Assembly: GCA_000799755.1 (NCBI GenBank)
Contig: JUHI01000003.1
Span: 496,001-560,000 of the forward strand
DNA: 64,000 bases
Origin: Martinezella tropici
Lineage (GTDB): Bacteria > Pseudomonadota > Alphaproteobacteria > Rhizobiales > Rhizobiaceae
Direction: 5' to 3'
This document shows, one piece after another, positions 26,417 through 34,675 of the stretch; the stretch's first letter is position 1, and each line of letters starts with the position of its first letter. Below the pieces are notes generated by a model. The model saw nothing but the letters and a program-made list of their open reading frames with translations. It was not told the DNA's origin and searched no databases. The translations under genes and the position numbers were made by a program.

Positions 26417-27349
26417 ATGAACCTCAGCGGACTGTCTCTGCGAGATCTGGAATATGTGGTGGCGATCGCCGACCATTTGAGCTTTGTCCGCGCCGCCGAA
26501 CAATGCCGCGTTGCCCAGCCCTCACTGTCGGCGCAGGTCCGCAAGCTGGAAACCTGGATGGGGCTTATGATTTTCGAGCGCACGACCCGTCGCGTGTTGA
26601 TTACGCCCGAAGGCCGGCAATTCGTCGATCAGGCGCGCAAGGTATTGCAGGAGGCACGTCAGCTTTTCATGGTCGCCAGAAATACGGCGCTTCCGTTTGG
26701 AGGCTCATTGCGCCTTGCCGCGATATCGACGCTCGGTCCTTATCTCTTCCCCCGGATATTGCCGCACCTGCGCACCGACTACCCCGAATTGACGATGGTG
26801 CTCGGCGAGGGCCTGACGGACGATCTTGCCGCTAAATTGAGTGAAGGCGACCTCGACGCAGTCCTGTTATCACTGCCGCAACCGGACCTGTCGCTCTCGA
26901 CCGCTGCCATCTTCGACGAACCCTTCTTCCTGGCCTGTCCGCATGGGCACGCGGCGATGAGCAAGGGCGGCCCCAACTGGGACGGGCTAAGGCCGGAGGA
27001 GCGCTTGCTCCTGGAAGAAGGACATTGTCTGCGCGAGCAGGCTCTTGCCGCCTGTTCGGTGGTCGATCGGAGCAACCGGCATGGAACCAGCCTCGAGACG
27101 TTGAAATACATGGTCGCGGCCGGCGAAGGATGCACTCTCGTTCCGGCGCTTGCGATCGCCGACAAGGACGCGGTCGCCTATAGCCCTCAGCCCGCGGCCG
27201 GCTTCGTTCGAAGGATCGCATTGGCATGGCGCCGCAGCGATCCGCGCGACGAAGAATTCAAGATCCTGGCGTCGCACTTGCGAAGCATCATCGCGACTCT
27301 GGATCTGGGCGTTTCATTGCCGTCCAACAATACGAAAGACATGGGCTGA
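26417..27349 (+). CDS. oxyR: OxyR, peroxide-sensing LysR regulator
   Basis: This 310-residue LysR regulator has the DNA-binding head LSFVRAAEQCRVAQPSLSAQVRKLE. In the sensor domain the two redox cysteines are present as C204 and C213 in EEGHCLREQALAAC, the same nine-residue spacing as C199 and C208 of E. coli OxyR. The surrounding SLETLKYMVAAGEGCTLVPALA also matches OxyR. An OxyR-type array ends just before the ATG. Catalase, ferrochelatase and GST genes nearby are natural targets. Confidence 0.9.
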   Translation: MNLSGLSLRDLEYVVAIADHLSFVRAAEQCRVAQPSLSAQVRKLETWMGLMIFERTTRRVLITPEGRQFVDQARKVLQEARQLFMVARNTALPFGGSLRLAAISTLGPYLFPRILPHLRTDYPELTMVLGEGLTDDLAAKLSEGDLDAVLLSLPQPDLSLSTAAIFDEPFFLACPHGHAAMSKGGPNWDGLRPEERLLLEEGHCLREQALAACSVVDRSNRHGTSLETLKYMVAAGEGCTLVPALAIADKDAVAYSPQPAAGFVRRIALAWRRSDPRDEEFKILASHLRSIIATLDLGVSLPSNNTKDMG

Positions 27350-27452
27350 ACCGACGGCCGCCGAAGTGCTGGAAACGAGCCATTCAAGCCGCCGCGCCGA
27401 AAGACAGCAATGGGGAGCGGGCCGTTTTGCGACGTCCCGCAACGAGATGGAT

Positions 27453-28166
27453 CTACCAGCAGGTAAAGCCGCCATCCACGTTCACGATAGTGCCGGTCAT
27501 CAGGCTCGCAGCACCTGATGCGAGAAAGAGAACTGCGCTCGCGACCTCCTCGGGCGTCCCCATACGCCCCATCGGCGTCTCGATATAGGTCGGGGCGACG
27601 GCATTCACCCGGACACCATACTCAGCCCATTCGGCCGCCATCGACCGCGTGAGATGATGGACGGCCGCCTTGGACACGTTGTATGGCGTCTGCGGCTGCG
27701 GCCGATTGCAGATGATACCGGACATCGAGCCGAGATTGACGATGGCTCCACGCCTCGCGGCAACCATATGACGGCCGAAAGCACGCGAGCACCAGAACAC
27801 GCCATTGATGTTGACATCCATCATTCGCAGCCAATCGGCATCGGTGACATCCTGCGAGGGAATGCCGCTCTGGCCGATCCCGGCATTGTTCACCAGGATC
27901 GTCGCGGGGCGACCGTCATCGGCAAGCTCGGTCGCGATCGCTTCCATGCGTGCGGAGTCGGTGACATCCCCGATCCGCAATTCGATCTCGTACCCCCTGT
28001 TTCGCAGGGCAAGTGCCTCCTGCGCATCGGCCTCGCCACGCTCGATAACGACGATCGCGGCACCCGCTTCCGCCAGCGCCTCTACGCAGCAAAGGCCGAT
28101 GGCGCGACCGCCGCCGGTAACCACGGCGCGCTCGCCGTGGAGCCGGAATTTTTCCTGATAGCTCAT
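27453..28166 (-). CDS. Short-chain dehydrogenase, galactitol-dehydrogenase-like, with internal deletion
   Basis: This SDR has 237 residues. The cofactor loop is VTGGGRAIGLCC, and the active site is intact: Ser in NLGSMSG, Tyr and Lys in TPYNVSKAAV. It ends with VDGGFTCW, as in Rhodobacter galactitol dehydrogenase and related polyol enzymes. Those relatives are about 254 residues; here the segment after VAPTYIETP runs directly into MGRMGTPEE, so about 20 residues of the substrate-lid region are missing. The start at 28166 follows AAGGAG with seven-base spacing. It is the second gene of a pair with the ribitol-dehydrogenase-like gene. Activity may be lost or altered. Confidence 0.82.
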   Translation of the reverse strand: MSYQEKFRLHGERAVVTGGGRAIGLCCVEALAEAGAAIVVIERGEADAQEALALRNRGYEIELRIGDVTDSARMEAIATELADDGRPATILVNNAGIGQSGIPSQDVTDADWLRMMDVNINGVFWCSRAFGRHMVAARRGAIVNLGSMSGIICNRPQPQTPYNVSKAAVHHLTRSMAAEWAEYGVRVNAVAPTYIETPMGRMGTPEEVASAVLFLASGAASLMTGTIVNVDGGFTCW

Positions 28167-28177
28167 CAACATGCTCC

Positions 28178-28903
28178 TTAGATGTCGAAAGCACTTGGCA
28201 GAACGACGACGTCGCGGATCGTCACGTTGCGGGGACGCGTCAGCATGAACATAATGGCATCGGCGACCTCCTTGGGCTCGATCAGGGCACCGGCTTCCTT
28301 GGCCTTGCGCAGGTTTTCCTCGGGCCAATCCGCCAGCAAGGCGCTGATGACCGGGCCTGGAGAAACCGAACCGACGCGGATACCGCTCTTCAGGAGCTGA
28401 CGCCGCATGGTCTGGACGAAGCAGGTCATCGCCCATTTCGAAGGCGAATAAACGGGCTCCCAGGGAACCGGAGAATGCCCGGCGACCGAGCTTGTGACAA
28501 TGATGTCGCCGGTCCCACGTTCGATCATATGCGGAGCGACCGTTCTGACATTCTTGATGACGACATTGACGTTGAGATTGAGCATCCGGTCTATGGCGTC
28601 GAGATTGGCCTCCACGAGGTCGCCGCCGATATAGGTGCCGGCGTTTGCATGGAGGATGTCGAGGTGATCGACCTTGGCGAGAATGCCGTCCAAGAGCGAA
28701 GCGCATTGCTCCGCATTCAGCAGGTCGACGGCAAGCGGAATGGCCCGGTCGCCAAGGCGTTCGCACACCGATCGCAACGCTCTCTCATCCCGGTCGACAA
28801 GAACGACCGTCGCTCCCGCCGCGATCATCGCTTCCGTCGACGCCAGCCCGATCCCCGACGCGGCGCCCGTCACCGCGGCTACCTTTCCCTTCAATTCGTC
28901 CAT
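28178..28903 (-). CDS. rbtD: Ribitol 2-dehydrogenase-like SDR
   Basis: This 241-residue SDR closely follows the ribitol dehydrogenase pattern: VAAVTGAASGIGLAS, the motif HANAGTYIGGDL in place of NNAG, the active site in WEPVYSPSKWAM, and the C-terminal NVTIRDVVVLPSAFDI. It would oxidise ribitol (or a similar pentitol) to D-ribulose with NAD. It is 11 bases upstream of the second SDR and probably in one operon. No transporter or pentulose kinase for a pentitol route lies next to it. Confidence 0.8.
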   Translation of the reverse strand: MDELKGKVAAVTGAASGIGLASTEAMIAAGATVVLVDRDERALRSVCERLGDRAIPLAVDLLNAEQCASLLDGILAKVDHLDILHANAGTYIGGDLVEANLDAIDRMLNLNVNVVIKNVRTVAPHMIERGTGDIIVTSSVAGHSPVPWEPVYSPSKWAMTCFVQTMRRQLLKSGIRVGSVSPGPVISALLADWPEENLRKAKEAGALIEPKEVADAIMFMLTRPRNVTIRDVVVLPSAFDI

Positions 28904-29315
28904 CTGCTCCTCCTTCAGTTAGCTAGCGATTGTTTCCCAGCGCCACACGCCGCTTGATAGTCCGCAAGACTGCGAAGGCTCGTCGTCTTCCAGCGAAAAG
29001 AAGCGGCTGCGAAACATATATGCTGCCTCGAATGGCCGGCTAGAACCCCGGCCTCCTTTCGAAGACGATTTCAACATTCGCGTTGAGTTCAAGCACGATT
29101 CCCCGTGGCTTGCCCATGCGGACCTTTGACACGCCCGCTGCAAATCCTGAGGGAGGACACCACCGGAACTAGGTAGTTTATATCCCCGTCGATCGCTTCC
29201 CCCCTTTGACGAAATCCGGTTCGTTTCCGACAGGTCATCGCATTTTCGTGTTGACTCTCGCTGCATTGGTAACTTCGATCGAGAGACAGGCAGGAGACGG
29301 CGAGAGGAAGTTCCG
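28904..29315. other. Divergent gap between the rbtD-like and xylulose-reductase-like genes
   Basis: These 412 bases separate two divergent polyol-type dehydrogenase genes and should hold both promoters. A minus-strand frame crosses the whole gap but continues antisense into the next gene and looks like a shadow. I see no clear operator or RNA. Confidence 0.4.
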
Positions 29316-30041
29316 ATGAGTTTCGAAGGCAAGAGGGTGATCGTCACCGGCGCAGGCAAGGGCATAGGCCGGGCGACGACGGAACTGCTCATAAGACGCG
29401 GCGCACAAGTCGTGGCATTGACCAGAAGCGCCGACGACGTCGCTTCCCTGCGTGGTGAGTTGGGTTGCCAAGCCATTCAGGTCGATCTCGCCGACGCCGA
29501 CAAGACGCGAGAGGCTGCAATTGCCGCGCTTCCGGCGGATTATCTCGTCAACTGTGCAGGCACCACCGAACTGCAGTCGTTTCTCGACACGACGGTCGAA
29601 GCCTTCGATCGCCTGCACGCGGTCAACACGCGCGCTCCGATGATCGTGGCCCAGGAATTTGCACGGACCTTGATCGACAGGGGTCTTCCCGGCGCAATTG
29701 TCAACGTCTCCTCCATTGCCGCCTTTATCGGCGTACCGGATCACGCAGCCTATTGCGCCTCGAAAGGAGGCCTCGACGGCCTGACGCGCGTCATGGCCAG
29801 GGAACTGGCCCCGAAGGGCATTCGCGTCAACAGCGTAAATCCGGCGGTGACGATGACGCCGATGGCGGTCAAGGCCTGGAGCGACCCCGAAAAGGCCGGC
29901 CCGATGCGCGAACGTATCCCCGTCGGCCGGTTTGTAGAGCCGACGGAGGTTGCCGAGGTCATCCTGTTCCTGCTCTCCGACGCCGCCGCCATGGTGAACG
30001 GCATCTCCATGCCGGTCGACGGTGGCTATATGATTGCCTGA
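29316..30041 (+). CDS. L-xylulose reductase-like SDR
   Basis: This 241-residue SDR resembles DCXR/L-xylulose reductase: VIVTGAGKGIGRATTELL at the cofactor site, then LVNCAGTTELQSFLDTT, active-site residues in NVSSIAAF and AAYCASKGGLDGL, and the family C-terminal half NSVNPAVTMTPM, AWSDPEKAGPM, RIPVGRF and PVDGGYMIA. Such enzymes interconvert L-xylulose and xylitol. It is divergent from the rbtD-like pair, so three polyol-type dehydrogenases cluster here. Specificity is inferred by resemblance. Confidence 0.8.
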   Translation: MSFEGKRVIVTGAGKGIGRATTELLIRRGAQVVALTRSADDVASLRGELGCQAIQVDLADADKTREAAIAALPADYLVNCAGTTELQSFLDTTVEAFDRLHAVNTRAPMIVAQEFARTLIDRGLPGAIVNVSSIAAFIGVPDHAAYCASKGGLDGLTRVMARELAPKGIRVNSVNPAVTMTPMAVKAWSDPEKAGPMRERIPVGRFVEPTEVAEVILFLLSDAAAMVNGISMPVDGGYMIA

Positions 30042-30076
30042 GATCACGCCGCGCCGATAGAGGAGCGCGATCTCGC

Positions 30077-30973
30077 CTATTTCGCTGCCGTATGGATTTC
30101 AGCGACATAACCGCCTGGAAATTCGACCATCGCCGCCTGACGCTTGTCGGAGGTGTAGGGGTCGGCGAAAACGGTCGCGCCATTGGCCTTGGCCTTGTCG
30201 AGCGTCGCCTTAAGGTCCGGAACCTCATAGCCCGTCGTTTCATGGCCATAAGGGAAAGGCAGATGTCCGTCCGTAACGAGTACCGTCATGTTGCCATAGA
30301 CGGACTCGACGCGAATACGGCGAAATGTGTCGTTCGGACGGCCGATCTCGACGCCCGAGGCCTTCCTGTCGTCCGAGACCACCTTGCCCTTGGAGAAGGC
30401 GATAAAGGCCTTGACGAACTTGTCCGCGACGTCAGGCGAAACATAGATGCGGTTCTCCGGAACGGCCTCCAAAGGAGCATAGTTCGGCTTGGTCGTGTGC
30501 CAATAGAGCTGCATGTTGACGCCACCCGGCCATTGAATGACCGCATCACGGCCGATCGGATCCGGAAAGACGTCGACGACGACAGCGGCGCCTGCTGATC
30601 TGGCCGCGGCAACCGCTTGATCCATATCGGTGACCAGATAGCCAGTACGCTCGGCGCCGAACGGATAGGGGATCGGCGTCTTGAAGCCGAAGAGCGACAC
30701 GGTTCCGACCGGCGTCTGCAGCAGCTGCGACGTTGTACTGCTCGGCGTCGGCGTGACGGTGGCGACCACCTGCTTCGTGCTGGTCCCGCCGAACGTACCC
30801 AGGAAACTGGCGGCGAAGGCGTCGACCTTGTCCGGATCGATATAGACGTGCGAGGTATCGTATTGCGCCCCGACGCCGACCTGCGGCTGGGCGGCGCGGG
30901 CAAATGCCGTGCCGGCAGGCGCCAGGCCAAGGGCGATGAGCAGTCCGATCGTGTAAGCGTTGCAAGATCGCAT
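30077..30973 (-). CDS. Exported VOC/glyoxalase-fold protein
   Basis: This protein of about 298 residues begins with a signal peptide (MRSCNAYTIGLLIALGLAPAGTAFARA). The ATG at 30973 follows GGAGG, which supports this start. The mature part holds two VOC-like repeats: TGYLVTDMDQAVAAARSAGAAVVVDVFPD and TGYEVPDLKATLDKAKANGATVFADPYT share the same layout, each followed by a Gly-Gly turn. An export signal on a VOC protein is less common. Enzymatic role unknown; it could bind metal or a small ligand in the periplasm. Confidence 0.75.
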   Translation of the reverse strand: MRSCNAYTIGLLIALGLAPAGTAFARAAQPQVGVGAQYDTSHVYIDPDKVDAFAASFLGTFGGTSTKQVVATVTPTPSSTTSQLLQTPVGTVSLFGFKTPIPYPFGAERTGYLVTDMDQAVAAARSAGAAVVVDVFPDPIGRDAVIQWPGGVNMQLYWHTTKPNYAPLEAVPENRIYVSPDVADKFVKAFIAFSKGKVVSDDRKASGVEIGRPNDTFRRIRVESVYGNMTVLVTDGHLPFPYGHETTGYEVPDLKATLDKAKANGATVFADPYTSDKRQAAMVEFPGGYVAEIHTAAK

Positions 30974-31120
30974 ATACCGAGCCTCCATTGTTCTCGGCAC
31001 ATCCTGATCGAGAACAGGCCCGACCGCCAGACGGAAGTCACCTAGGAGACCAAGATATTCGGAAAAGATTTACCCTCTCGAAGCGTCCGGGCCTCACCGA
31101 TCGCTTCTACTGGCTCCGCA

Positions 31121-31360
31121 CTAGGCGGCCTCCTCGTAGATCAGGTTCGGCGCGACAATCCACTCCCCGTGTCTGAGCGACAGGACATCGAGCCTGCCTT
31201 CGCGGTCCCGGCGGGCGAGGCCGACGAAACGGTAGCGGCTACCGTTTCCATCGACCACTGCACTCGCAATCGGCCTGTCGTTGACATAGCCGATCACGGG
31301 ACCTTCTTCGCGTGTCGCCGACAGGACGAAATATTCCTGCGGAATGTTTCTGCTCACCAT
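31121..31360 (-). CDS. Hypothetical protein, 79 residues
   Basis: I do not recognise a family. The peptide (MVSRNIPQEYFVLSATREEG...) has no signal or membrane segment and looks like a small beta-rich protein, ending in LSLRHGEWIVAPNLIYEEAA. Its ATG overlaps the stop of the 52-residue gene upstream, which itself follows the hydratase gene, so the three may be one operon. The overlap and the non-repetitive composition support it as a real gene. Confidence 0.6.
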   Translation of the reverse strand: MVSRNIPQEYFVLSATREEGPVIGYVNDRPIASAVVDGNGSRYRFVGLARRDREGRLDVLSLRHGEWIVAPNLIYEEAA

Positions 31361-31518
31361 CAGCCGCGGTCCTCGCGCTGCAAGGTCAGCCCGACGCTCG
31401 CCTCGATACCTTTCCGTGCGCTCGGGGCCTCGCGGCCCGCTTGCGCGGGAGAAGATTTCGAGCGGGGTCGTCTGCTCTTCTTGATCTCGACCACGAATGG
31501 CTTTCGCTGCGGCCGCAT
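31360..31518 (-). CDS. Hypothetical small basic protein, 52 residues
   Basis: This short basic protein starts MRPQRKPFVVEIKKSRRPRSK and ends VGLTLQREDRG. Its composition suits a nucleic-acid- or ribosome-associated peptide, but no domain is recognised. It starts 28 bases after the hydratase stop, and its stop overlaps the next gene's ATG. The KPFVVEIKKSRR stretch reminds me of a motif in small rhizobial proteins; I cannot confirm this. Confidence 0.5.
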   Translation of the reverse strand: MRPQRKPFVVEIKKSRRPRSKSSPAQAGREAPSARKGIEASVGLTLQREDRG

Positions 31519-31546
31519 TATCGGTCCTTTCAACTTTTGATTTTTT

Positions 31547-32317
31547 TCAATTGAATATGCATTCGACCTGGCCGAGCGGCCCGAAATCCGCAGCCAGATG
31601 CTGGCCGGCGCAAACCTGAAGAATCGTGGTGCAGGAGCCCGTCGCAACGACATCGTTAGGCTCCAGCTGCCGGCCGTTTGCGGCGAGTGCCGCGGCGAGC
31701 CAAGCAACCGCATTCAACGGATTGCCCATGACCGACGATGAATTGCCGGAAAGCACGGTCTGCCGGAAGAGAAATGCCGTCACATCGATCCCGGCGAGAT
31801 CATCGGCCTCGATATCTCCGGCATGCTCACCGCACAGCGTCGCGACGTGCAGACCGAAATCCGCAATCGCCGCATTCGCGCTGGCAGGCGCTTGCCGTAT
31901 CCTGCGCCCGACGATGCCGATTGCCGGGCGGCAACTCATCACGGCATCGGCCACGCTGTGAAGCGTGATCTGCTCACCCTCGTCCGGAAACGACCTCAGC
32001 ATGGTGAAGACCAGCTCGCATTGCGCACCGATGGTTCCAGGCGGCAGGCGGAAATTCTGAGCCCTTTTTTGCAGGGCAATGGCGGGGATCTCGGAATAGA
32101 TCGGCTCCCGGAGACCTAGCATATGACGCGACGCCTCGCTCGTGCCCACAACCGCATAGCCCTTGCGTTCGAAGCCGAGCGCGTCCTGCGCCGTTGCCTG
32201 GATGTCATATGCCTCACGCTCCGAGGCGATCAGATCGAGCGGTAGATCACACAGCTCTTCCCGCCGGCGACACTTCGCCAGAAGTTCGGCTGTGGTATCC
32301 TTCAATTCGAAATACAT
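31547..32317 (-). CDS. 2-Keto-4-pentenoate hydratase / FAH-family protein
   Basis: This protein of about 256 residues belongs to the fumarylacetoacetate-hydrolase-like hydratases used in meta-cleavage routes: YAVVGTSEASRHMLGLREPIYSEI, then GAQCELVFTM carrying the acidic metal ligand, and GNPLNAVAWLAAALAANGRQLEPNDVVATGSCT near the C-terminus. I use the ATG at about 32317 (MYFELKDTTAELL). It would hydrate 2-hydroxypentadienoate or a similar acid in the cytoplasm. No other meta-cleavage gene is next to it, and the benzoate operon uses the ortho route, so its substrate is open. Confidence 0.78.
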   Translation of the reverse strand: MYFELKDTTAELLAKCRRREELCDLPLDLIASEREAYDIQATAQDALGFERKGYAVVGTSEASRHMLGLREPIYSEIPAIALQKRAQNFRLPPGTIGAQCELVFTMLRSFPDEGEQITLHSVADAVMSCRPAIGIVGRRIRQAPASANAAIADFGLHVATLCGEHAGDIEADDLAGIDVTAFLFRQTVLSGNSSSVMGNPLNAVAWLAAALAANGRQLEPNDVVATGSCTTILQVCAGQHLAADFGPLGQVECIFN

Positions 32318-33011
32318 CGTCGCGCTCCAATTTCGCCCGCTGGCTATCAAGCGAAGATGGCCCGACACGCATAACCATTCCATTCGGCGCAATGCTCGAA
32401 GAAATTAAAATCTTATAGTGATCGCTTTTTCGACGGGACGGACGGGGCTGCTGCCGCGTGACCCGAAAGGTGGGGTCCGGTGGGCGGCAAAGCGGCGCAT
32501 GAGGGAGAGATCCTGGCACGGATCGTAGCGGCGCAGCTATTAAGCGTTCGGGCGTCATGAAATCAGTCGCCGGACAGATCGCCCGGCGCCGCCACGCCGA
32601 GCCGATCGTCGTCCCCCTTGACACGTGGCCGCTGTCGGTTTTCACCCCCATGCAAGAGGCCGCGCGCTCAAGGGATCGCGCATTCGCTCTCGAACCCGAT
32701 AAAGGTTGACGCTAAGAAAAATCGGACAACCTGTCTGCGTCCATTTTTGAAAGTGGCAAAAATTGAACGGCCCGGAGACCCAAAGGCTGTTGATAGCGCA
32801 CCAGGTCTTTTGCACGGCTTTCGCCTATGAAACGGCACCGGGGCCGGCGTCCTGCACCGCGCGAACCCTTGATGAAACATGATCGACGATGAGCAGCTTG
32901 TGCGCCTGAGCCATGGCATATTCCTGATAGAACCCAAGCGAGATCCATAGCGGCGAACGACCCCTGTGTCCGCTCCAGCCGATGCCGCCGACCACTTCGG
33001 CCGCCGACAGT
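32318..33011. other. Gene-poor stretch, possibly degraded
   Basis: I find no frame here with convincing protein-like composition. Several short arginine- and serine-rich frames on both strands look like shadows. A 23-base segment around 32733 recurs imperfectly near 33434. The stretch may hold remnants of older genes. Confidence 0.4.
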
Positions 33012-33329
33012 TTAAAGAGCGATGTAGGCGAGGACGAGCCGTGTCAGCTCGGGTTCGCCGGTGTGAACCGACCAGAAATGATGGGCGAGAGCCGCCTGAT
33101 AGAGCAACCAGCGCTGCTGCGTGGCAAGCAATGCCGCCAGTATCGGCGAGGCTTCGTGAACCGCTATGAAACTGCGCGCCAGTTGCTGCAACGCATCGGG
33201 AAACGCCTCCATCGAGATCAGGCAATCGACGTCGCGCCGCAAGGCAACCCCGTCACCGTGCATGGCGAAGGGCGACGCTGCTATTGAGAAGTCACACAGC
33301 CTGCACATCAGCGTCACTCTCGATACCAC
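33012..33329 (-). CDS. Hypothetical protein, possibly truncated
   Basis: This 105-residue frame includes a plausible helical core (PDALQQLARSFIAVHEASPILAALLATQQRWLLYQAALAHHFW) that looks protein-like and weakly recalls small rhizobial regulators. It stops at LAYIAL, where I would expect a longer C-terminal part. The following sequence has no matching continuation that I can recognise in the other frames. The N-terminus is uncertain. Treat it as a short hypothetical gene or a remnant. Confidence 0.35.
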   Translation of the reverse strand: MVSRVTLMCRLCDFSIAASPFAMHGDGVALRRDVDCLISMEAFPDALQQLARSFIAVHEASPILAALLATQQRWLLYQAALAHHFWSVHTGEPELTRLVLAYIAL

Positions 33330-33588
33330 AACCGATTTTCGCCGCGTCCTCGCCCAACCGAATTGACGGACAGACCGATCCCCCAGTCTGCTGTCTACAG
33401 CTGGCGCAGAAGGCTACCGATGGTTCGACCGATCGTCTGCGTCCATCTTCGAACGGATCTAGGCCGCCTCGCCCGTCTGCTCAGCAGGCGCGCAGCGTCG
33501 AGAAAGGGAGGTCATGGCGTTTGGCGCAAGCAAGCGAAGCGGATAGGATGGTGGGAGTAATCGAATCATAAATTGGCGGTGTCGAGCA

Positions 33589-34575
33589 ATGCGCGTTACT
33601 ATTCTGGACGATTGGCACGATACGCTGCGCGGCCTCCCCTGCTTTGCCAAGCTGGACGGCCATGATGTTACGATCCACACCGACCATCTGCATGACACGG
33701 CCGCCCTTGCAGAGCGGCTGAGCGAAACCGAAGCCCTCGTCCTCTTCCGCGAGCGGACCGCAATCCGCCGCCCCCTGATCGAACGCCTGCCCAAATTGAA
33801 GCTGATCAGCCAACGCAGCGTCTATCCGCATATCGATGTCGATGCCTGTACCGAGCACGGCATCGTAGTCTCGTCCAATCAGCATGCAGACACGCCTTCC
33901 TATGCCGCAGCGGAGCTGACCTTTGCCCTCATGCTCGCCTCTGCACGCGCCATTCCGCAGCAAATGGCATCGATGCAGAGAGGCGGCTGGCAAATCGGGG
34001 TCGGAACGACGCTGCGTGGCAAAACGCTCGGCATCTACGGCTACGGCCGCATCAGCAGGGCCATGGCCGGCTATGCGACGGCATTCGGCATGAACGTGCT
34101 GGTCTGGTCACGCGAAACCTCGCGGGCGCAAGCGGCTGCCGATGGCTATGCAACCGCGCCCGACAAGGAAACGCTTTTCCGTGAAAGCGATTTCCTGACG
34201 CTGCACATGCGCCTCGTGCCGGCGACGCGCAATATCGTCACCGCCGCCGATCTCGCCTTGATGAAGCCGTCCGCGACGCTCATCAACACCAGCCGGGCGG
34301 GGCTGATCGAGCCTGGCGCGCTTGAGGCGGCCCTGCGCTCGGGAAGGCCGGGCTATGCGGCTGTCGATGTCTACGAGATCGAGCCGCTTCCGGATGGCAA
34401 GCACCCGCTGCTCGATATGCCGAATGTCGTCTGCACACCGCATATCGGCTATGTCACGCGAGAAGAATACGATCTTCAGTTCAGCGATATCTTCGACCAG
34501 ATCACGTCGTTTGCCGCGGGACTTCCGATCAACGTCGTCAATCCGGGCGTATTGCCGAATACGACCAAGCCTTAA
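33589..34575 (+). CDS. D-2-hydroxyacid dehydrogenase family protein
   Basis: This NAD-dependent dehydrogenase has 328 residues. The Rossmann loop is [17 protein letters not shown] (GxGxxS variant), and the catalytic Arg, Glu and His are in [22 protein letters not shown] and [11 protein letters not shown]. The N-terminal substrate domain carries [20 protein letters not shown]. It resembles phosphoglycerate dehydrogenase-like enzymes used on hydroxyacids. It stands alone upstream of the AraC-type regulator and its substrate cannot be read. Confidence 0.87.
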   Translation: MRVTILDDWHDTLRGLPCFAKLDGHDVTIHTDHLHDTAALAERLSETEALVLFRERTAIRRPLIERLPKLKLISQRSVYPHIDVDACTEHGIVVSSNQHADTPSYAAAELTFALMLASARAIPQQMASMQRGGWQIGVGTTLRGKTLGIYGYGRISRAMAGYATAFGMNVLVWSRETSRAQAAADGYATAPDKETLFRESDFLTLHMRLVPATRNIVTAADLALMKPSATLINTSRAGLIEPGALEAALRSGRPGYAAVDVYEIEPLPDGKHPLLDMPNVVCTPHIGYVTREEYDLQFSDIFDQITSFAAGLPINVVNPGVLPNTTKP

Positions 34576-34675
34576 CCCCCATGCAGCCGAGGCTGACGAC
34601 ACCGGCCGGCGCCGCCACCCAGCATTTCGACGACCTGAAACACGATTAAGGTCGCCGTGCCGGTAATCTTTAGGC

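Noticed and set aside
28919..29476. Long minus-strand frame in the SDR gap
   Set aside because: It continues antisense to the xylulose-reductase-like gene and has serine/arginine-rich shadow composition.
30034..30075. GAGATC...GATCTC dyad between convergent genes
   Set aside because: Only six base pairs with a loop above 20 bases; too weak for a terminator call.
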